Source of the DNA: Salibacterium salarium
GTDB taxonomy: Bacteria; Bacillota; Bacilli; Bacillales; Marinococcaceae
Assembly (NCBI RefSeq): GCF_030813635.1
Contig: NZ_JAUSUM010000002.1
Location: 434,001-498,000, forward strand
Direction: 5' to 3'
Length of the DNA stretch: 64,000 nucleotides
In this document: piece by piece, positions 54,921 to 63,696 of the stretch
Position numbering within the stretch: position 1 is the first letter of the stretch
Layout of the letters: the number at the start of each line of letters is the position of its first letter
Program-made: the position numbers and the translations under genes
The notes under the pieces: model-generated
What the model was told of the DNA's origin: nothing
The model's input: the letters and a program-made list of their open reading frames with translations, nothing else
Databases searched by the model: none

Positions 54921-55211
54921 ATGCAAATTACAGATGAAGCAAAACAATTTATCGAGAGTGTTATGAATGAACATAACATGTCTACGATTCGTGTTGTTTT
55001 TTCCGGCATGGGCTGAGGAGGTCCTAATTTAGGACTGGCTCTGGATGAGCCGGCAGAAGACGACATAAAAAGAGATATTAATGGTATTCACGTTGCCATA
55101 GAAGAACAAATCCTTTCGCACGTAGATGGGGTCACTCTTGATGTGGAAACAACGGATGATAACCAACAGGGGCTTGTCATGCATGGTGGACCTGACAGCG
55201 ATTGCTGTTAA
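54921..55211 (+). CDS. HesB-like selenoprotein 2
   Basis: Reading TGA 55014-55016 as Sec gives 96 residues beginning MQITDEAKQFIESVMNEH. Sec32 lies in FSGMGUGGPNLGLALDEP, the hallmark segment of HesB-like selenoproteins as remembered from clostridia. The C-terminus ends GGPDSDCC, with two adjacent cysteines that could pair with Sec as redox or metal ligands. AAAGAGGTG lies 8 bases before ATG 54921. A bidirectional terminator follows the stop. It closes the unit hesB1-dipeptidase-hesB2. Sequence after the TGA keeps family identity, so the TGA is not a stop. Confidence 0.92.
55035..55053 (+). promoter_or_regulatory. Candidate SECIS hairpin in hesB-like gene 2
   Basis: CTGGCTC-TGGAT-GAGCCGG, a 7-bp stem with the same UGGAU loop as in gene 1. 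The loop starts 25 bases after the TGA. A nearer GTCCT-aattt-AGGAC hairpin (55021-55035) is an alternative. Confidence 0.7.
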
Positions 55212-55234
55212 CACGTGCACTCTGAATTAAATCT

Positions 55235-55291
55235 AAAAAAGGCTGTTCCTAATGAGTATGAGTATACTCTATCAAAGGAACAGCCTTTTAT
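55235..55291. terminator. Bidirectional terminator between hesB-like gene 2 and the betaine-binding protein gene
   Basis: AAAAAAGGCTGTTCCT ... AGGAACAGCCTTTT, a 14-bp stem with A and T runs. Confidence 0.92.
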
Positions 55292-55314
55292 TCGTTCATC
55301 TCATTCACTTATGC

Positions 55315-56241
55315 TTATTCGTTAATCCATTCATCTATCAAGTCTTGATTTTCTTCTACCCATTCTTCTGCTCCATCAATTGGTTCTTCAGCTTCATTGA
55401 CGGCAACCATTAAATCACCGATAGAATCGTCATCCATTTTCCAGTTTTTGAACCATTCATCAACTTCTGGATAATCTTCTGCGAAACCTTGACGAGTTGC
55501 GTGGTGAATTTTTTCTGAATCTCCATAAGTGTTTTTAGGATCTTCTAAATACTTCAAGTCATGTTCAGCAAACACACGGTGTGGACTCCATAGCGGAGCA
55601 ACAATTGGTTCTTCGTCTTGAATTGCTTGATTAATCTCTTCAAGCATAGCTGGTTCAGAACTTGGAAGAAGTTCATAATCTAAGTCATATTCGTCGATTA
55701 GAGTTTCTGTTACTTCCATTGTACCAGCGCCTGGATCAAAGCCAGTGATCTCACCGTTAAACTTATCACTATTTTCATTAAGGTCCTCAATGCTATTAAC
55801 ATCTTCCATGTATTCTGGAACAACTAATCCGACTTTGGCATTCTCATACCAAACTTCTTCAGAGAAATTAATTTCATCTTCATATTCTTCAACATAATTA
55901 GCATCTTGTATAGGGAGCCAAACTTCTAGACTGACATCTAAGCCGCCTTCAGCCACTGCTGCCATTGTAGTTCCCATATCAAGTACATTAAACTCAACGT
56001 CATATCCTTGATCTTCAAGGATAACTTTCCACATATTTGTAACTGCTATATTTTCAGCCCAATTTATTTGTCCCATCATAATCTTGTCATCACTATTTGC
56101 TTCTTCGTCGGCAGCTTCTTCATTTTCTTCGCTTCCTTCATCATTTCCTTCAGAAGATTCTGAGTCGTCACTTCCACAAGCAGAAAGACCAATGATAAGA
56201 ATTAAAAATGTAATAAAACTTAACTTTTTTTTCAATGTCAT
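55315..56241 (-). CDS. Glycine betaine/proline-type ABC substrate-binding lipoprotein (orphan)
   Basis: A 308-residue OpuAC-type binding protein. The signal peptide ends in the lipobox GLSACGSD, followed by a very acidic linker of about 30 residues rich in Glu, Asp and Ser. The ligand domain shows MMGQINWAENIAVTNMWKVI, ITGFDPGAGTMEVT and APLWSPHRVFAEHDLKYLED, typical of quaternary amine binding. No permease or ATPase gene of that class lies next to it, so it must work with a transporter elsewhere. Such proteins take up compatible solutes under osmotic stress. Confidence 0.88.
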   Translation of the reverse strand: MTLKKKLSFITFLILIIGLSACGSDDSESSEGNDEGSEENEEAADEEANSDDKIMMGQINWAENIAVTNMWKVILEDQGYDVEFNVLDMGTTMAAVAEGGLDVSLEVWLPIQDANYVEEYEDEINFSEEVWYENAKVGLVVPEYMEDVNSIEDLNENSDKFNGEITGFDPGAGTMEVTETLIDEYDLDYELLPSSEPAMLEEINQAIQDEEPIVAPLWSPHRVFAEHDLKYLEDPKNTYGDSEKIHHATRQGFAEDYPEVDEWFKNWKMDDDSIGDLMVAVNEAEEPIDGAEEWVEENQDLIDEWINE

Positions 56242-56686
56242 AAATTACCCTCACTTTTAAGTATTAGTTTTCTTTAGTAATAATGAGCCCCCAATGAGCT
56301 TCAGTCCACGTTTTCATGTTTTCGGAAAAACATTAATATTGCATCTTTTAGATGAAACTGGCACAAAGGTTTATTCTCACCCCCTCTTTGTTAATAAAAT
56401 TAGATTAATTAAATATTTTTTTAACAAAATTAACGTAACATTTTTTGAGGAAAAGTCAAATGATGAAGAATGTATAAATCGACTCTATCTACTGATATAA
56501 GCACTATTAAAAAAATTTAAATTTTTTTCGATAATAAACGTTAATTTCATCATACACTAAATTACACAATCTGCATAATCACCTGTAACAGCAGTAAAAA
56601 GTATAGCAATACTGTAAAATACCTAAATATTTTGTTATTCTAACTATAGAAAATAAGGGGACAAAGTGATAGATAGGGAGGAACAC
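56242..56686. other. AT-rich divergent intergenic region
   Basis: 445 bases between the binding lipoprotein gene and the divergent ABC ATPase gene. It probably holds both promoters. A 68-codon frame at 56294 lacks an RBS and family similarity. No confident operator, RNA or repeat was identified. Confidence 0.35.
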
Positions 56687-57481
56687 ATGGATAACGAATC
56701 AGTGCTCTCGTTTCAGAATATCGATGTTATTAATAACGGGAATGTTCGATTAAAAGATATTTCCTTTGATATAAAAAAGGGAGAACAATGGGGACTTCTT
56801 GGTCTAAACGGTTCGGGGAAAACAACCCTTTTACAATTAATTGCTGGATATGTTTGGCCAACTTCAGGAAGTTTATTCAGTTGGCAAGGAAAATATGGAC
56901 AAATCAATATTCCAGAATTGCGAAAAAGTTTAGGATGGGTAAGTGATGCATTAGAGGATAGGTACCGCACAAGACAAAGTGATACGGCTATTGAGATTGT
57001 TTTAAGCGGCCTTTTTGCGTCTGTAGGATTATATGAAAGTACGAATATTACTGAAGTGGAGCTCGCCGAAAAATGGATGCGTTTTTTTGGAATTGAAGAA
57101 TACAAGGATAGACGCTATTCACAATTGTCCCAAGGGGAAAAGAAGAGGACTATGCTAGCACGGGCATGGATTGCTGAGCCAAGTGTGTTGTTATTGGATG
57201 AACCGTGCACCGGTCTTGATGTGAAAGGAAGAGAAGAATTTTTGGAATCCTTAGAATCATTAATGGCATTAAATAATGCTCCGGCCCTTCTATATGTAAC
57301 GCATCACATTGAAGAACTGCCTCCCTCTATAAAAAATGTTCTGCTGCTGAAGAATGGAGAAATACTTCATAAAGGGAAGAAATATGATGTTTTAAACGAT
57401 ACAAACGTGCAACAAACATTTGATGTAAAGGGCAATGTTCACTGGGAAAATGAACGACCATGGCTTGTAGTGAGCCGTTAA
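56687..57481 (+). CDS. ylmA: ABC transporter ATP-binding protein, YlmA-like
   Basis: A 264-residue ABC ATPase. It has Walker A LLGLNGSGKTTLLQLIAGY, signature LSQGEKKRTMLARAW, Walker B VLLLDEPCTGLD and switch histidine VTHHIEELPP. It resembles B. subtilis YlmA and the ModF-type stand-alone ATPases; no permease or binding protein is adjacent. ATG 56687 is chosen because TAGGGAGGA lies just upstream; the GTG at 56666 has none. Substrate or role unknown. Confidence 0.78.
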   Translation: MDNESVLSFQNIDVINNGNVRLKDISFDIKKGEQWGLLGLNGSGKTTLLQLIAGYVWPTSGSLFSWQGKYGQINIPELRKSLGWVSDALEDRYRTRQSDTAIEIVLSGLFASVGLYESTNITEVELAEKWMRFFGIEEYKDRRYSQLSQGEKKRTMLARAWIAEPSVLLLDEPCTGLDVKGREEFLESLESLMALNNAPALLYVTHHIEELPPSIKNVLLLKNGEILHKGKKYDVLNDTNVQQTFDVKGNVHWENERPWLVVSR

Positions 57482-57579
57482 AGAAAAACTCAACCTATCC
57501 GAGTACGGTTAAAAATATGTGTTACGAATATGGATATGTTACAATACAAAGAAGTACCAATTACGAAAGGAGAATATAT

Positions 57580-58386
57580 TTGAGTAAAAAACACATACTG
57601 GGTATCGCTCTTGCTGTTTCTATATCGATGATTGCAGCTTGTGGAGATGAAGATGCATCAGACGAACAAGAAAACAATCAGCAACAAGAAGAGTCGAACG
57701 AGGAAAATACGAATGAGGATGGAGAAAATGAGGGAGAAACAGCGCAAGAAATAGAGATGCCTGAACCTGATTTATCAGAAATCCCCGACGTTGTAGCCCA
57801 AGTTAACGCAGAAGATATATCAAAAGATGAATTTGAAACGTCGTATGAAAGACAGTTTCAACAAGCAGCATTACAGGCACAGATGACAGGGGAAGACCTT
57901 GACCAAGACCAATTAAAAGAACAAGTTGCCGAAAGTATGATTGTTACAGAATTACTTATACAAGAAGCAGATAATCGTGATATTGAAGCATCACAAGAAG
58001 ACATAGACAACACATTAAATGAATTAGTGGAACTAAATGAGCTTGAATCCCAAGATGAATTTATATCTACTATCAAAGAACAACAAGATATGAATGAAGA
58101 AGAGATTATGGCTGAAGTTGAAACACAAGTGAAAGTAGATCAACTCATTGCTGAGGAATCAGGGGACACGGAGCCAACGGATGAAGAATTAGAAGAAGCT
58201 TATGATCAGTTGACAGCTCAACAAGAACAAATGAGTGGAGAAAATGAGGAAGAGGTAGAAATTCCACCATTTGAGGAAGTAAAATCAGACCTTAAAGATC
58301 AACTAAAAAATCAAAAAGAAACAGAGCAAATGCAATCTTTAGTAGAAGAACTTCGTGAAAATGAAGATGTAACTATAAATCTTTAA
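57580..58386 (+). CDS. SurA N-terminal domain lipoprotein
   Basis: A 268-residue extracytoplasmic lipoprotein. TTG 57580 with AAAGGAG 7 bases upstream gives a signal peptide (KKHILGIALAVSISMIAACG, lipobox IAAC), then a Glu/Asn/Gln-rich acidic linker of about 40 residues. A SurA_N-type chaperone domain follows (VVAQVNAEDISKDEFETSYERQF, VTELLIQEADNRDIEASQEDI). No parvulin PPIase domain is evident, so it is a PrsA-like chaperone fragment rather than a full foldase. The frame is open further upstream, but that overlaps the ABC gene. Confidence 0.82.
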   Translation: MSKKHILGIALAVSISMIAACGDEDASDEQENNQQQEESNEENTNEDGENEGETAQEIEMPEPDLSEIPDVVAQVNAEDISKDEFETSYERQFQQAALQAQMTGEDLDQDQLKEQVAESMIVTELLIQEADNRDIEASQEDIDNTLNELVELNELESQDEFISTIKEQQDMNEEEIMAEVETQVKVDQLIAEESGDTEPTDEELEEAYDQLTAQQEQMSGENEEEVEIPPFEEVKSDLKDQLKNQKETEQMQSLVEELRENEDVTINL

Positions 58387-58400
58387 TTAAAAAAGAGGGA

Positions 58401-58430
58401 GCCCGACAGTAAGGATTGTCGGGTTTTTTA
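58401..58430 (+). terminator. Terminator of the SurA-like gene
   Basis: GCCCGACAgtaaggatTGTCGGGTTTTTT, a 7-8 bp stem with a T-run. Confidence 0.9.
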
Positions 58431-58559
58431 CATAATATAGAACAAGAGGAAAGTTTGATTTTTAGCATTTTGTTTAAATAATTCTTGCAGTTCTTTCGTA
58501 ATGCGGTAAAATAGAGACAAAAGTACTAATTGATATATGATTGTTTGGAGGGAGTTTCC

Positions 58560-59483
58560 ATGGCACTTGGTACAAATGAAACTGATATTTTGCTCGAAAG
58601 TGGCACAAACGAATTAGAAATTGTCATGTTCGAGGTTGGAACCGGTACATTCGGGATAAATGTATTAAAAGTTAGAGAAATCATCCAGCCAGTAGAGATT
58701 ACAGAAACACCAAATCGACATGAACACTTAGAAGGGATTGTACGACTGCGAGAAGAGGTTATCCCTGTAGTTGATCTTGCTAAAGTCTTAGGGTATCCTT
58801 CGGCTGAGGAACCTGAACACGATAAATTTATTATTGCGGAATTAAATCAAATGAAAGTAGCGTTTCATGTTCACTCTGTTTCTCGTATTCATCGTATTTC
58901 CTGGGAACAAATTGAAAAACCAGGTGAGTTATCTCAAGGATATGACGCAAATACGATAGGAATCGTTAAAATGGAAGGTATTATGTCCTTATTGCTCGAT
59001 TATGAAAAAATTGTAATGGACATTGCACCTGAAGCAGGCATAAACATGTCTCAAACAAGTAACATAAGTTATAAGGACCGCTCTGAAAAACATTTAATGA
59101 TTGTAGAAGATTCTCCTATTCTAAGAAAAATGTTAGAAGATGTTTTAAAAGATGCGGGTTATCTAGGGACTGTTGTTTATGAGGATGGAAAAGCTGCATG
59201 GGACTATTTAGAATCAATAGCTGAAAGTGAAGATGAAGAAGCACAGCATCAGAAACCGGATTTGATTATTACAGATTTAGAAATGCCTAAAATGGACGGG
59301 CATCATTTAACCTGGAAAATCAAAGAAAACAAAAGTTTAAAGAACATTCCTGTTATTATTTTCTCCTCTTTAATAACAAATGATCTATATCACAAAGGAG
59401 ATCAAGTAGGAGCAGATGCTCAAATAAGTAAACCGGAAATTGTTCATCTTGTAGATGAAATAGACAAATTTATTATAGAGTAA
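58560..59483 (+). CDS. cheV: Chemotaxis coupling protein CheV
   Basis: Couples chemoreceptors to CheA and adapts the response through phosphorylation. The 307-residue protein has an N-terminal CheW domain (IVMFEVGTGTFGINVLKVRE, PVVDLAKVLG) and a C-terminal receiver domain with the acidic pair and phospho-Asp in LMIVEDSPILRKML and DLIITDLEMPKMDG, then IFSSLI and a lysine in ISKPE. TTGGAGGGAG precedes ATG 58560. It stands alone with its own terminator and indicates a motile organism. Confidence 0.95.
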   Translation: MALGTNETDILLESGTNELEIVMFEVGTGTFGINVLKVREIIQPVEITETPNRHEHLEGIVRLREEVIPVVDLAKVLGYPSAEEPEHDKFIIAELNQMKVAFHVHSVSRIHRISWEQIEKPGELSQGYDANTIGIVKMEGIMSLLLDYEKIVMDIAPEAGINMSQTSNISYKDRSEKHLMIVEDSPILRKMLEDVLKDAGYLGTVVYEDGKAAWDYLESIAESEDEEAQHQKPDLIITDLEMPKMDGHHLTWKIKENKSLKNIPVIIFSSLITNDLYHKGDQVGADAQISKPEIVHLVDEIDKFIIE

Positions 59484-59487
59484 CGAG

Positions 59488-59525
59488 GAAAAGCTTCAGA
59501 CGCACAAGCGTTTGAAGCTTTTTTA
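59488..59525 (+). terminator. Terminator of cheV
   Basis: AAAAGCTTCAgacgcacaagcgtTTGAAGCTTTTTT. Confidence 0.9.
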
Positions 59526-59582
59526 TAGAAACCATGAGTGAGAAATCACAAATCAATTTTCTAAAAATTCAACCAAAAGCCA

Positions 59583-59611
59583 TTGACTGTATTATAACAA
59601 CTGTGTATAAT
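59583..59611 (+). promoter_or_regulatory. Strong sigma-A promoter of the small 33-aa ORF
   Basis: TTGACT (59583-59588), 17-bp spacer and a perfect TATAAT (59606-59611), giving a transcription start about 30 bases before the RBS. Confidence 0.75.
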
Positions 59612-59647
59612 AAGCATTACATTATAACAATACAAGGAGTGATCATC

Positions 59648-59749
59648 ATGAAAAAAAGTAACAGTAAACCTAACGACAGACGTGTATTGCCTGAAAAAGA
59701 CGAAAAAACAGTTCTTCAATTAATTAACGACTACCACATGGAAAGATAA
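59648..59749 (+). CDS. Small basic/charged protein (33 aa), unknown
   Basis: ATG 59648 with CAAGGAGTG 7 bases upstream opens a 33-codon frame MKKSNSKPNDRRVLPEKDEK, ending QLINDYHMER. It has a near-consensus promoter of its own and a terminator 23 bases after the stop, so it looks like a genuine one-gene unit. It has no membrane segment and no recognised family. Function unknown. Confidence 0.65.
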   Translation: MKKSNSKPNDRRVLPEKDEKTVLQLINDYHMER

Positions 59750-59772
59750 GTTTGGTAGTATCATTTCTCTAT

Positions 59773-59808
59773 TTTATACAATAACGTTTCTATCGTTATT
59801 GTATTTTT
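59773..59808 (+). terminator. Terminator of the 33-aa ORF
   Basis: ATACAATAACGtttctatCGTTATTGTATTTTTT, an 11-bp perfect stem. Confidence 0.93.
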
Positions 59809-60000
59809 TCTGTGCTAATAAATACTAAACTACAATAATTCTGTTATACTACAAATTTTTCATGTCTTAATAGTACTCAAACAATAATCCGTACTACCAC
59901 CGTTTTTAATAATGGTGGTATTTTCTATTACTACCGTCTGTTAAAATGATTGGAAAACAAACGTACATTCTCTATAATAGATGTATGAGGTGAACTAGGA
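59809..60000 (+). other. Gap before mrfA with a second terminator-like hairpin
   Basis: No gene. TACCACCgtttttaataatGGTGGTA followed by TTTTCT (59893-59928) resembles a terminator, although no coding gene lies between it and the previous terminator. TATACT at 59844 could be a -10. A short untranslated RNA or an attenuator of mrfA is possible. Confidence 0.35.
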
Positions 60001-62286
60001 ATGCAAAAGCAATCGTTAAACCAACTAATTGAATGGATGAAAACGGATGAAACAATAAAAGACCACATCCAACATTGGCATACTATAAATGAACAACAGG
60101 CACAAACAAACCCGTTTCCAGCGGAACTGCACGAAAAATTGATTCGTGCACTCATGGATAAAGGTATTACCGAATTGTATACTCATCAATACTCCGCTTA
60201 TGTAAAAAGTGGTTATGAAAAAAGAAATACCGTGTCCGTTACCCCAACCGCTTCTGGCAAAACGCTTTGTTATAACCTGCCAGTATTACAGTCCATTTTA
60301 AATAACAAAGAAAGCCGTGCCCTATATTTATTTCCGACAAAGGCGTTAGCACAAGACCAAAAAAGTGAAATTAATGAATTAATAGATGCTATGGAAGAAG
60401 ACATAAAAAGTTTTACATACGACGGAGATACTGCTGCAAATATTAGGCAAGTCGTTCGAAAAGCAGGACATGTTGTGATTACAAACCCGGATATGCTTCA
60501 CTCCGCTATATTACCGCATCATACGAAATGGGTATCATTATTTGAAAATCTTAAATACATTGTCATTGATGAATTACATACCTATCGAGGAGTATTTGGC
60601 AGTCATGTTGCAAACGTGATTCGTCGTCTAAAAAGAATTGCCAATTATTACGGAAGTAATCCTGTATTTATTTCAACTTCAGCCACTATCGCTAACCCGC
60701 AAGAACTTGCGGAAAATTTAACTGGAGAAACGTTTGATTTAATAGATAATAATGGTGCTCCGCGGGGAAAAAAACACTTTGTCTTTTATAATCCCCCTGT
60801 CATCAATGAAGCGTTAAATATTAGAAAAGGCGCTACATCGGAAGTAAATGAGTTAGCTTCTCGTTTTCTTAATGAAAAAATACAAACGATTATTTTTGCG
60901 CGAAGTAGAGTAAGGGTAGAAGTAATCTTAAGTCATTTACAAGAACTAGTGAAAAAAGAATTAGGTCCCAAATCTATTCAAGGATACAGAGGCGGATATC
61001 TTCCCAAGCAACGAAGAGAAATAGAAAATGGGCTGCGCAACGGAGATATTATGGGTGTTGTTAGTACGAACGCGTTAGAATTAGGGGTGGATATAGGTCA
61101 ACTTCAAGTATGTATTATGACTGGTTATCCAGGTTCTGTTGCTAGTGCGTGGCAACAAGCCGGCAGGGCTGGAAGACGTCAAGATGAGTCATTAATTATT
61201 TTAGTCGCTAGTTCAGCACCAATAGACCAATATATGATTCAGCAACCTGAATTTTTCCTGGAGCAATCCCCGGAATCAGCCCGCATTCACCCTGATAACC
61301 TAATTATATTAGTCGATCATATCAAATGCGCTGCGTTTGAGCTGCCGTTTCAGGACGGAGAAACATTTGACGGGGTCGATGTAGTGGAAATACTTGAGTA
61401 TTTAACCGAAGAACAAGTTCTTCATCATAGAGGGTCTAAGTGGTACTGGATGAATGATGCCTTTCCTGCCCACGGTATTAGTCTACGTTCTGCTTCCCAA
61501 GAAAATGTCGTTATCATTGATCAAACGGATATTTCCAATGTGAAAGTAATAGGGGAAATGGATAGTTTTAGCGCGATGACATTATTACACGAAAAAGCAA
61601 TTTATCTACATCAAGGCATACAATATCAAGTAGAAGAACTCGATTGGGAAGAAAAGAAAGCCTTTGTCAAAGAAGTACAAGTTGAATACTACACGGATGC
61701 TAACCTGGCTGTTGACTTAAAAGTGTTAGAAGAAGATAAAACATCGTCACACCCTAGTTTTGAAACAGCATTTGGTGATGTGATGGTAAATGCTAAAGCA
61801 ACCATTTTCAAAAAAATAAAAATGACAACATTCGAAAACATTGGTTCCGGTACTATTCACTTACCGGAAGAAGAATTGCATACAAATGCTTGTTGGGTTA
61901 CCTTCCCGGCACATACTGTACAAGAATTTGGAAAACAGCCATTGGAGCAGGCTCTTATCGGACTTGCTAATGTATTTCGTCATATTGCTCCCATTCATGT
62001 TATGTGTGATCGAAGTGATTTACATGTCGTTCCACAAATGAAAGCCACTCACTCGGAACAACCTACGATATTCCTATATGATAGGTATCCGGGAGGTGTC
62101 GGATTATCATCAGCTGTCTATCAACTACTTCCGGATATTTTAAGTGATTGTAAAAATTTGATTAAGTCTTGTCCATGCAGCACGGGATGTCCGTCTTGTG
62201 TCGGATCTGATTTAAATCTAGATGAAGAAGCCAAAACTTTAACTCTACGTTTGATTCATGTACTCCGAGGAGGAATAACGGATTGA
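60001..62286 (+). CDS. mrfA: DEAD/DEAH DNA helicase MrfA (YprA)
   Basis: Superfamily 2 DNA helicase that with MrfB removes mitomycin-C adducts in B. subtilis by a route separate from UvrABC. The 761-residue protein has TPTASGKTLCYNLP (Walker A), FPTKALAQDQKSEI, IDELHTYRGVFGSH (DELH box), STSATIANPQE, FARSRVRVEV and AWQQAGRAGRR. The C-terminal DUF1998-type domain ends with a four-Cys site CPCSTGCPSCVG that likely binds zinc. ATG 60001 follows GAGGTGAACTAGGA. Its stop overlaps the mrfB start. Confidence 0.95.
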   Translation: MQKQSLNQLIEWMKTDETIKDHIQHWHTINEQQAQTNPFPAELHEKLIRALMDKGITELYTHQYSAYVKSGYEKRNTVSVTPTASGKTLCYNLPVLQSILNNKESRALYLFPTKALAQDQKSEINELIDAMEEDIKSFTYDGDTAANIRQVVRKAGHVVITNPDMLHSAILPHHTKWVSLFENLKYIVIDELHTYRGVFGSHVANVIRRLKRIANYYGSNPVFISTSATIANPQELAENLTGETFDLIDNNGAPRGKKHFVFYNPPVINEALNIRKGATSEVNELASRFLNEKIQTIIFARSRVRVEVILSHLQELVKKELGPKSIQGYRGGYLPKQRREIENGLRNGDIMGVVSTNALELGVDIGQLQVCIMTGYPGSVASAWQQAGRAGRRQDESLIILVASSAPIDQYMIQQPEFFLEQSPESARIHPDNLIILVDHIKCAAFELPFQDGETFDGVDVVEILEYLTEEQVLHHRGSKWYWMNDAFPAHGISLRSASQENVVIIDQTDISNVKVIGEMDSFSAMTLLHEKAIYLHQGIQYQVEELDWEEKKAFVKEVQVEYYTDANLAVDLKVLEEDKTSSHPSFETAFGDVMVNAKATIFKKIKMTTFENIGSGTIHLPEEELHTNACWVTFPAHTVQEFGKQPLEQALIGLANVFRHIAPIHVMCDRSDLHVVPQMKATHSEQPTIFLYDRYPGGVGLSSAVYQLLPDILSDCKNLIKSCPCSTGCPSCVGSDLNLDEEAKTLTLRLIHVLRGGITD

Positions 62287-63533
62287 AGCTTAAAAACAAA
62301 TTGAATCGAATGAAACATCATATGAGTCATGAGCAACAATCAAGTGATGAAGTTAGTAGTTCTGACAATGAAGACCATTCATCCAACGTACAGAATGAAG
62401 TTCCTTTTGAAACAGAATGGGAGAACCTCCAATCCAAGCCTTTGTTTTTGGACGATCAATATATGATTAAACGAGAAAAAGAGTACTCGTTTAGTTATTA
62501 TCATGGGAACCATGCTTTAGGAGAACTGTTTGATATTTGGGATCGTTGGAGTAAAGTAACAGCGTCACATCCGCTTCATCCAAAAGAACGGACACCTGAA
62601 GACCTTCTCTTTTTTGATACTGAAACAACTGGATTAAACAGTGGAGCAGGGAATATGATATTTTTACTCGGTGGATCCTATTTTTCTGAGACGAACGTAC
62701 ATGTTCGTCAATACTTTTTACCGGGACCAGAAGCTGAAGTACCACTATATTATTATTTCCTTAACGAAATGAAAACATCGATTCAACATCTTGCTACCTT
62801 TAATGGGAAATCATTTGACTGGCCTCAGCTCAAGACAAGGCACACTTTTGTTCGAAATGAAGTTCCGAAACTTCCAGAGTTTGGTCATTTTGATTTATTA
62901 CATTCCTCACGCCGACTGTTTAAACATGTTCTTCCATCCTGTAAGCTTTCCGTGATTGAAGCAGAAATATTGGAGTTCGAACGAGAAGACGACACTCCTG
63001 GTTATCTTGCTCCTATGCTTTATTTTGATTATTTAAATGAGCAGAATCCAGCCTTTATTGAAGGAATACTTACCCATAATGAGTGGGATGTGCTGTCATT
63101 AATCACTCTTTATATTAACCTATCCGACCGTGTTCTTCGTTATGGTACAACAAAGAGAGAAACATTTGAAATTGGCCGCTGGTATGAGCAGGTAAAGGAA
63201 TGGAAACAAGCGGAATGGTGCTACAAGCACGCTTTATCCAACAGGATGACATTAGATGATTGGAAAGAGGATAATTATTTTGCTTTAGCTCGTGTTTTGA
63301 AAAAGCAAAAGCGAGACGATGAGGCACAAAGGTACTTTAGCGAAATATTTCTGAATAAAGGCAAACGCAGCATAGAAGCTGCAGTTGAATTGGCAAAATA
63401 TAAAGAACACATAGAAAAAGATATGGAAGGCGCGATGTTTTACGCACAAGCAGCAAATAGCGAATCACCGAAAGAATATGGTATAGAAAAAAGAATTATT
63501 CGATTAGATGATAAAATAAGGAACAGGAAATAA
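62283..63533 (+). CDS. mrfB: DEDDh-type exonuclease MrfB (YprB)
   Basis: Metal-dependent 3'-5' exonuclease partner of MrfA. The 416-residue protein has a variable acidic N-terminus, an RNase H-like domain with LLFFDTETTGLNSGAGN (DxE), ATFNGKSFDWPQLKTRH and the C-terminal histidine region ILTHNEWDVLSL, then helical TPR-like repeats (about residues 290-410, GRWYEQVKEWKQAEWCYKHA). The start is TTG 62283, which overlaps the mrfA stop in TTGA, with GGAGGA upstream, so translation is coupled. Confidence 0.93.
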   Translation: MKLKNKLNRMKHHMSHEQQSSDEVSSSDNEDHSSNVQNEVPFETEWENLQSKPLFLDDQYMIKREKEYSFSYYHGNHALGELFDIWDRWSKVTASHPLHPKERTPEDLLFFDTETTGLNSGAGNMIFLLGGSYFSETNVHVRQYFLPGPEAEVPLYYYFLNEMKTSIQHLATFNGKSFDWPQLKTRHTFVRNEVPKLPEFGHFDLLHSSRRLFKHVLPSCKLSVIEAEILEFEREDDTPGYLAPMLYFDYLNEQNPAFIEGILTHNEWDVLSLITLYINLSDRVLRYGTTKRETFEIGRWYEQVKEWKQAEWCYKHALSNRMTLDDWKEDNYFALARVLKKQKRDDEAQRYFSEIFLNKGKRSIEAAVELAKYKEHIEKDMEGAMFYAQAANSESPKEYGIEKRIIRLDDKIRNRK

Positions 63534-63640
63534 CGTCCATCATTATTTCCCGGGCAAGCGCATAATAGCAAGTGTTTATCTAGGAATTATCAATAACCGA
63601 CATTATTTGAATGCCAACCCTCAATAAATATATCTGTTTT

Positions 63641-63647
63641 TGTCGAA
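63641..63647 (+). promoter_or_regulatory. Exact 0A-box heptamer upstream of ypsA
   Basis: TGTCGAA lies 50 bases before the ypsA start. It matches the Spo0A recognition heptamer, but a 7-mer of this kind also occurs by chance and no Spo0A control of ypsA is known to me. Confidence 0.25.
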
Positions 63648-63696
63648 ACAGCAGCTGCATGTAGGAAATTACAATAATAAAGCAGGAGGAACAAAT

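Noticed and set aside
56294-56500. 68-codon ORF in the AT-rich gap
   Set aside because: No RBS, no family resemblance, and composition typical of random AT-rich sequence.
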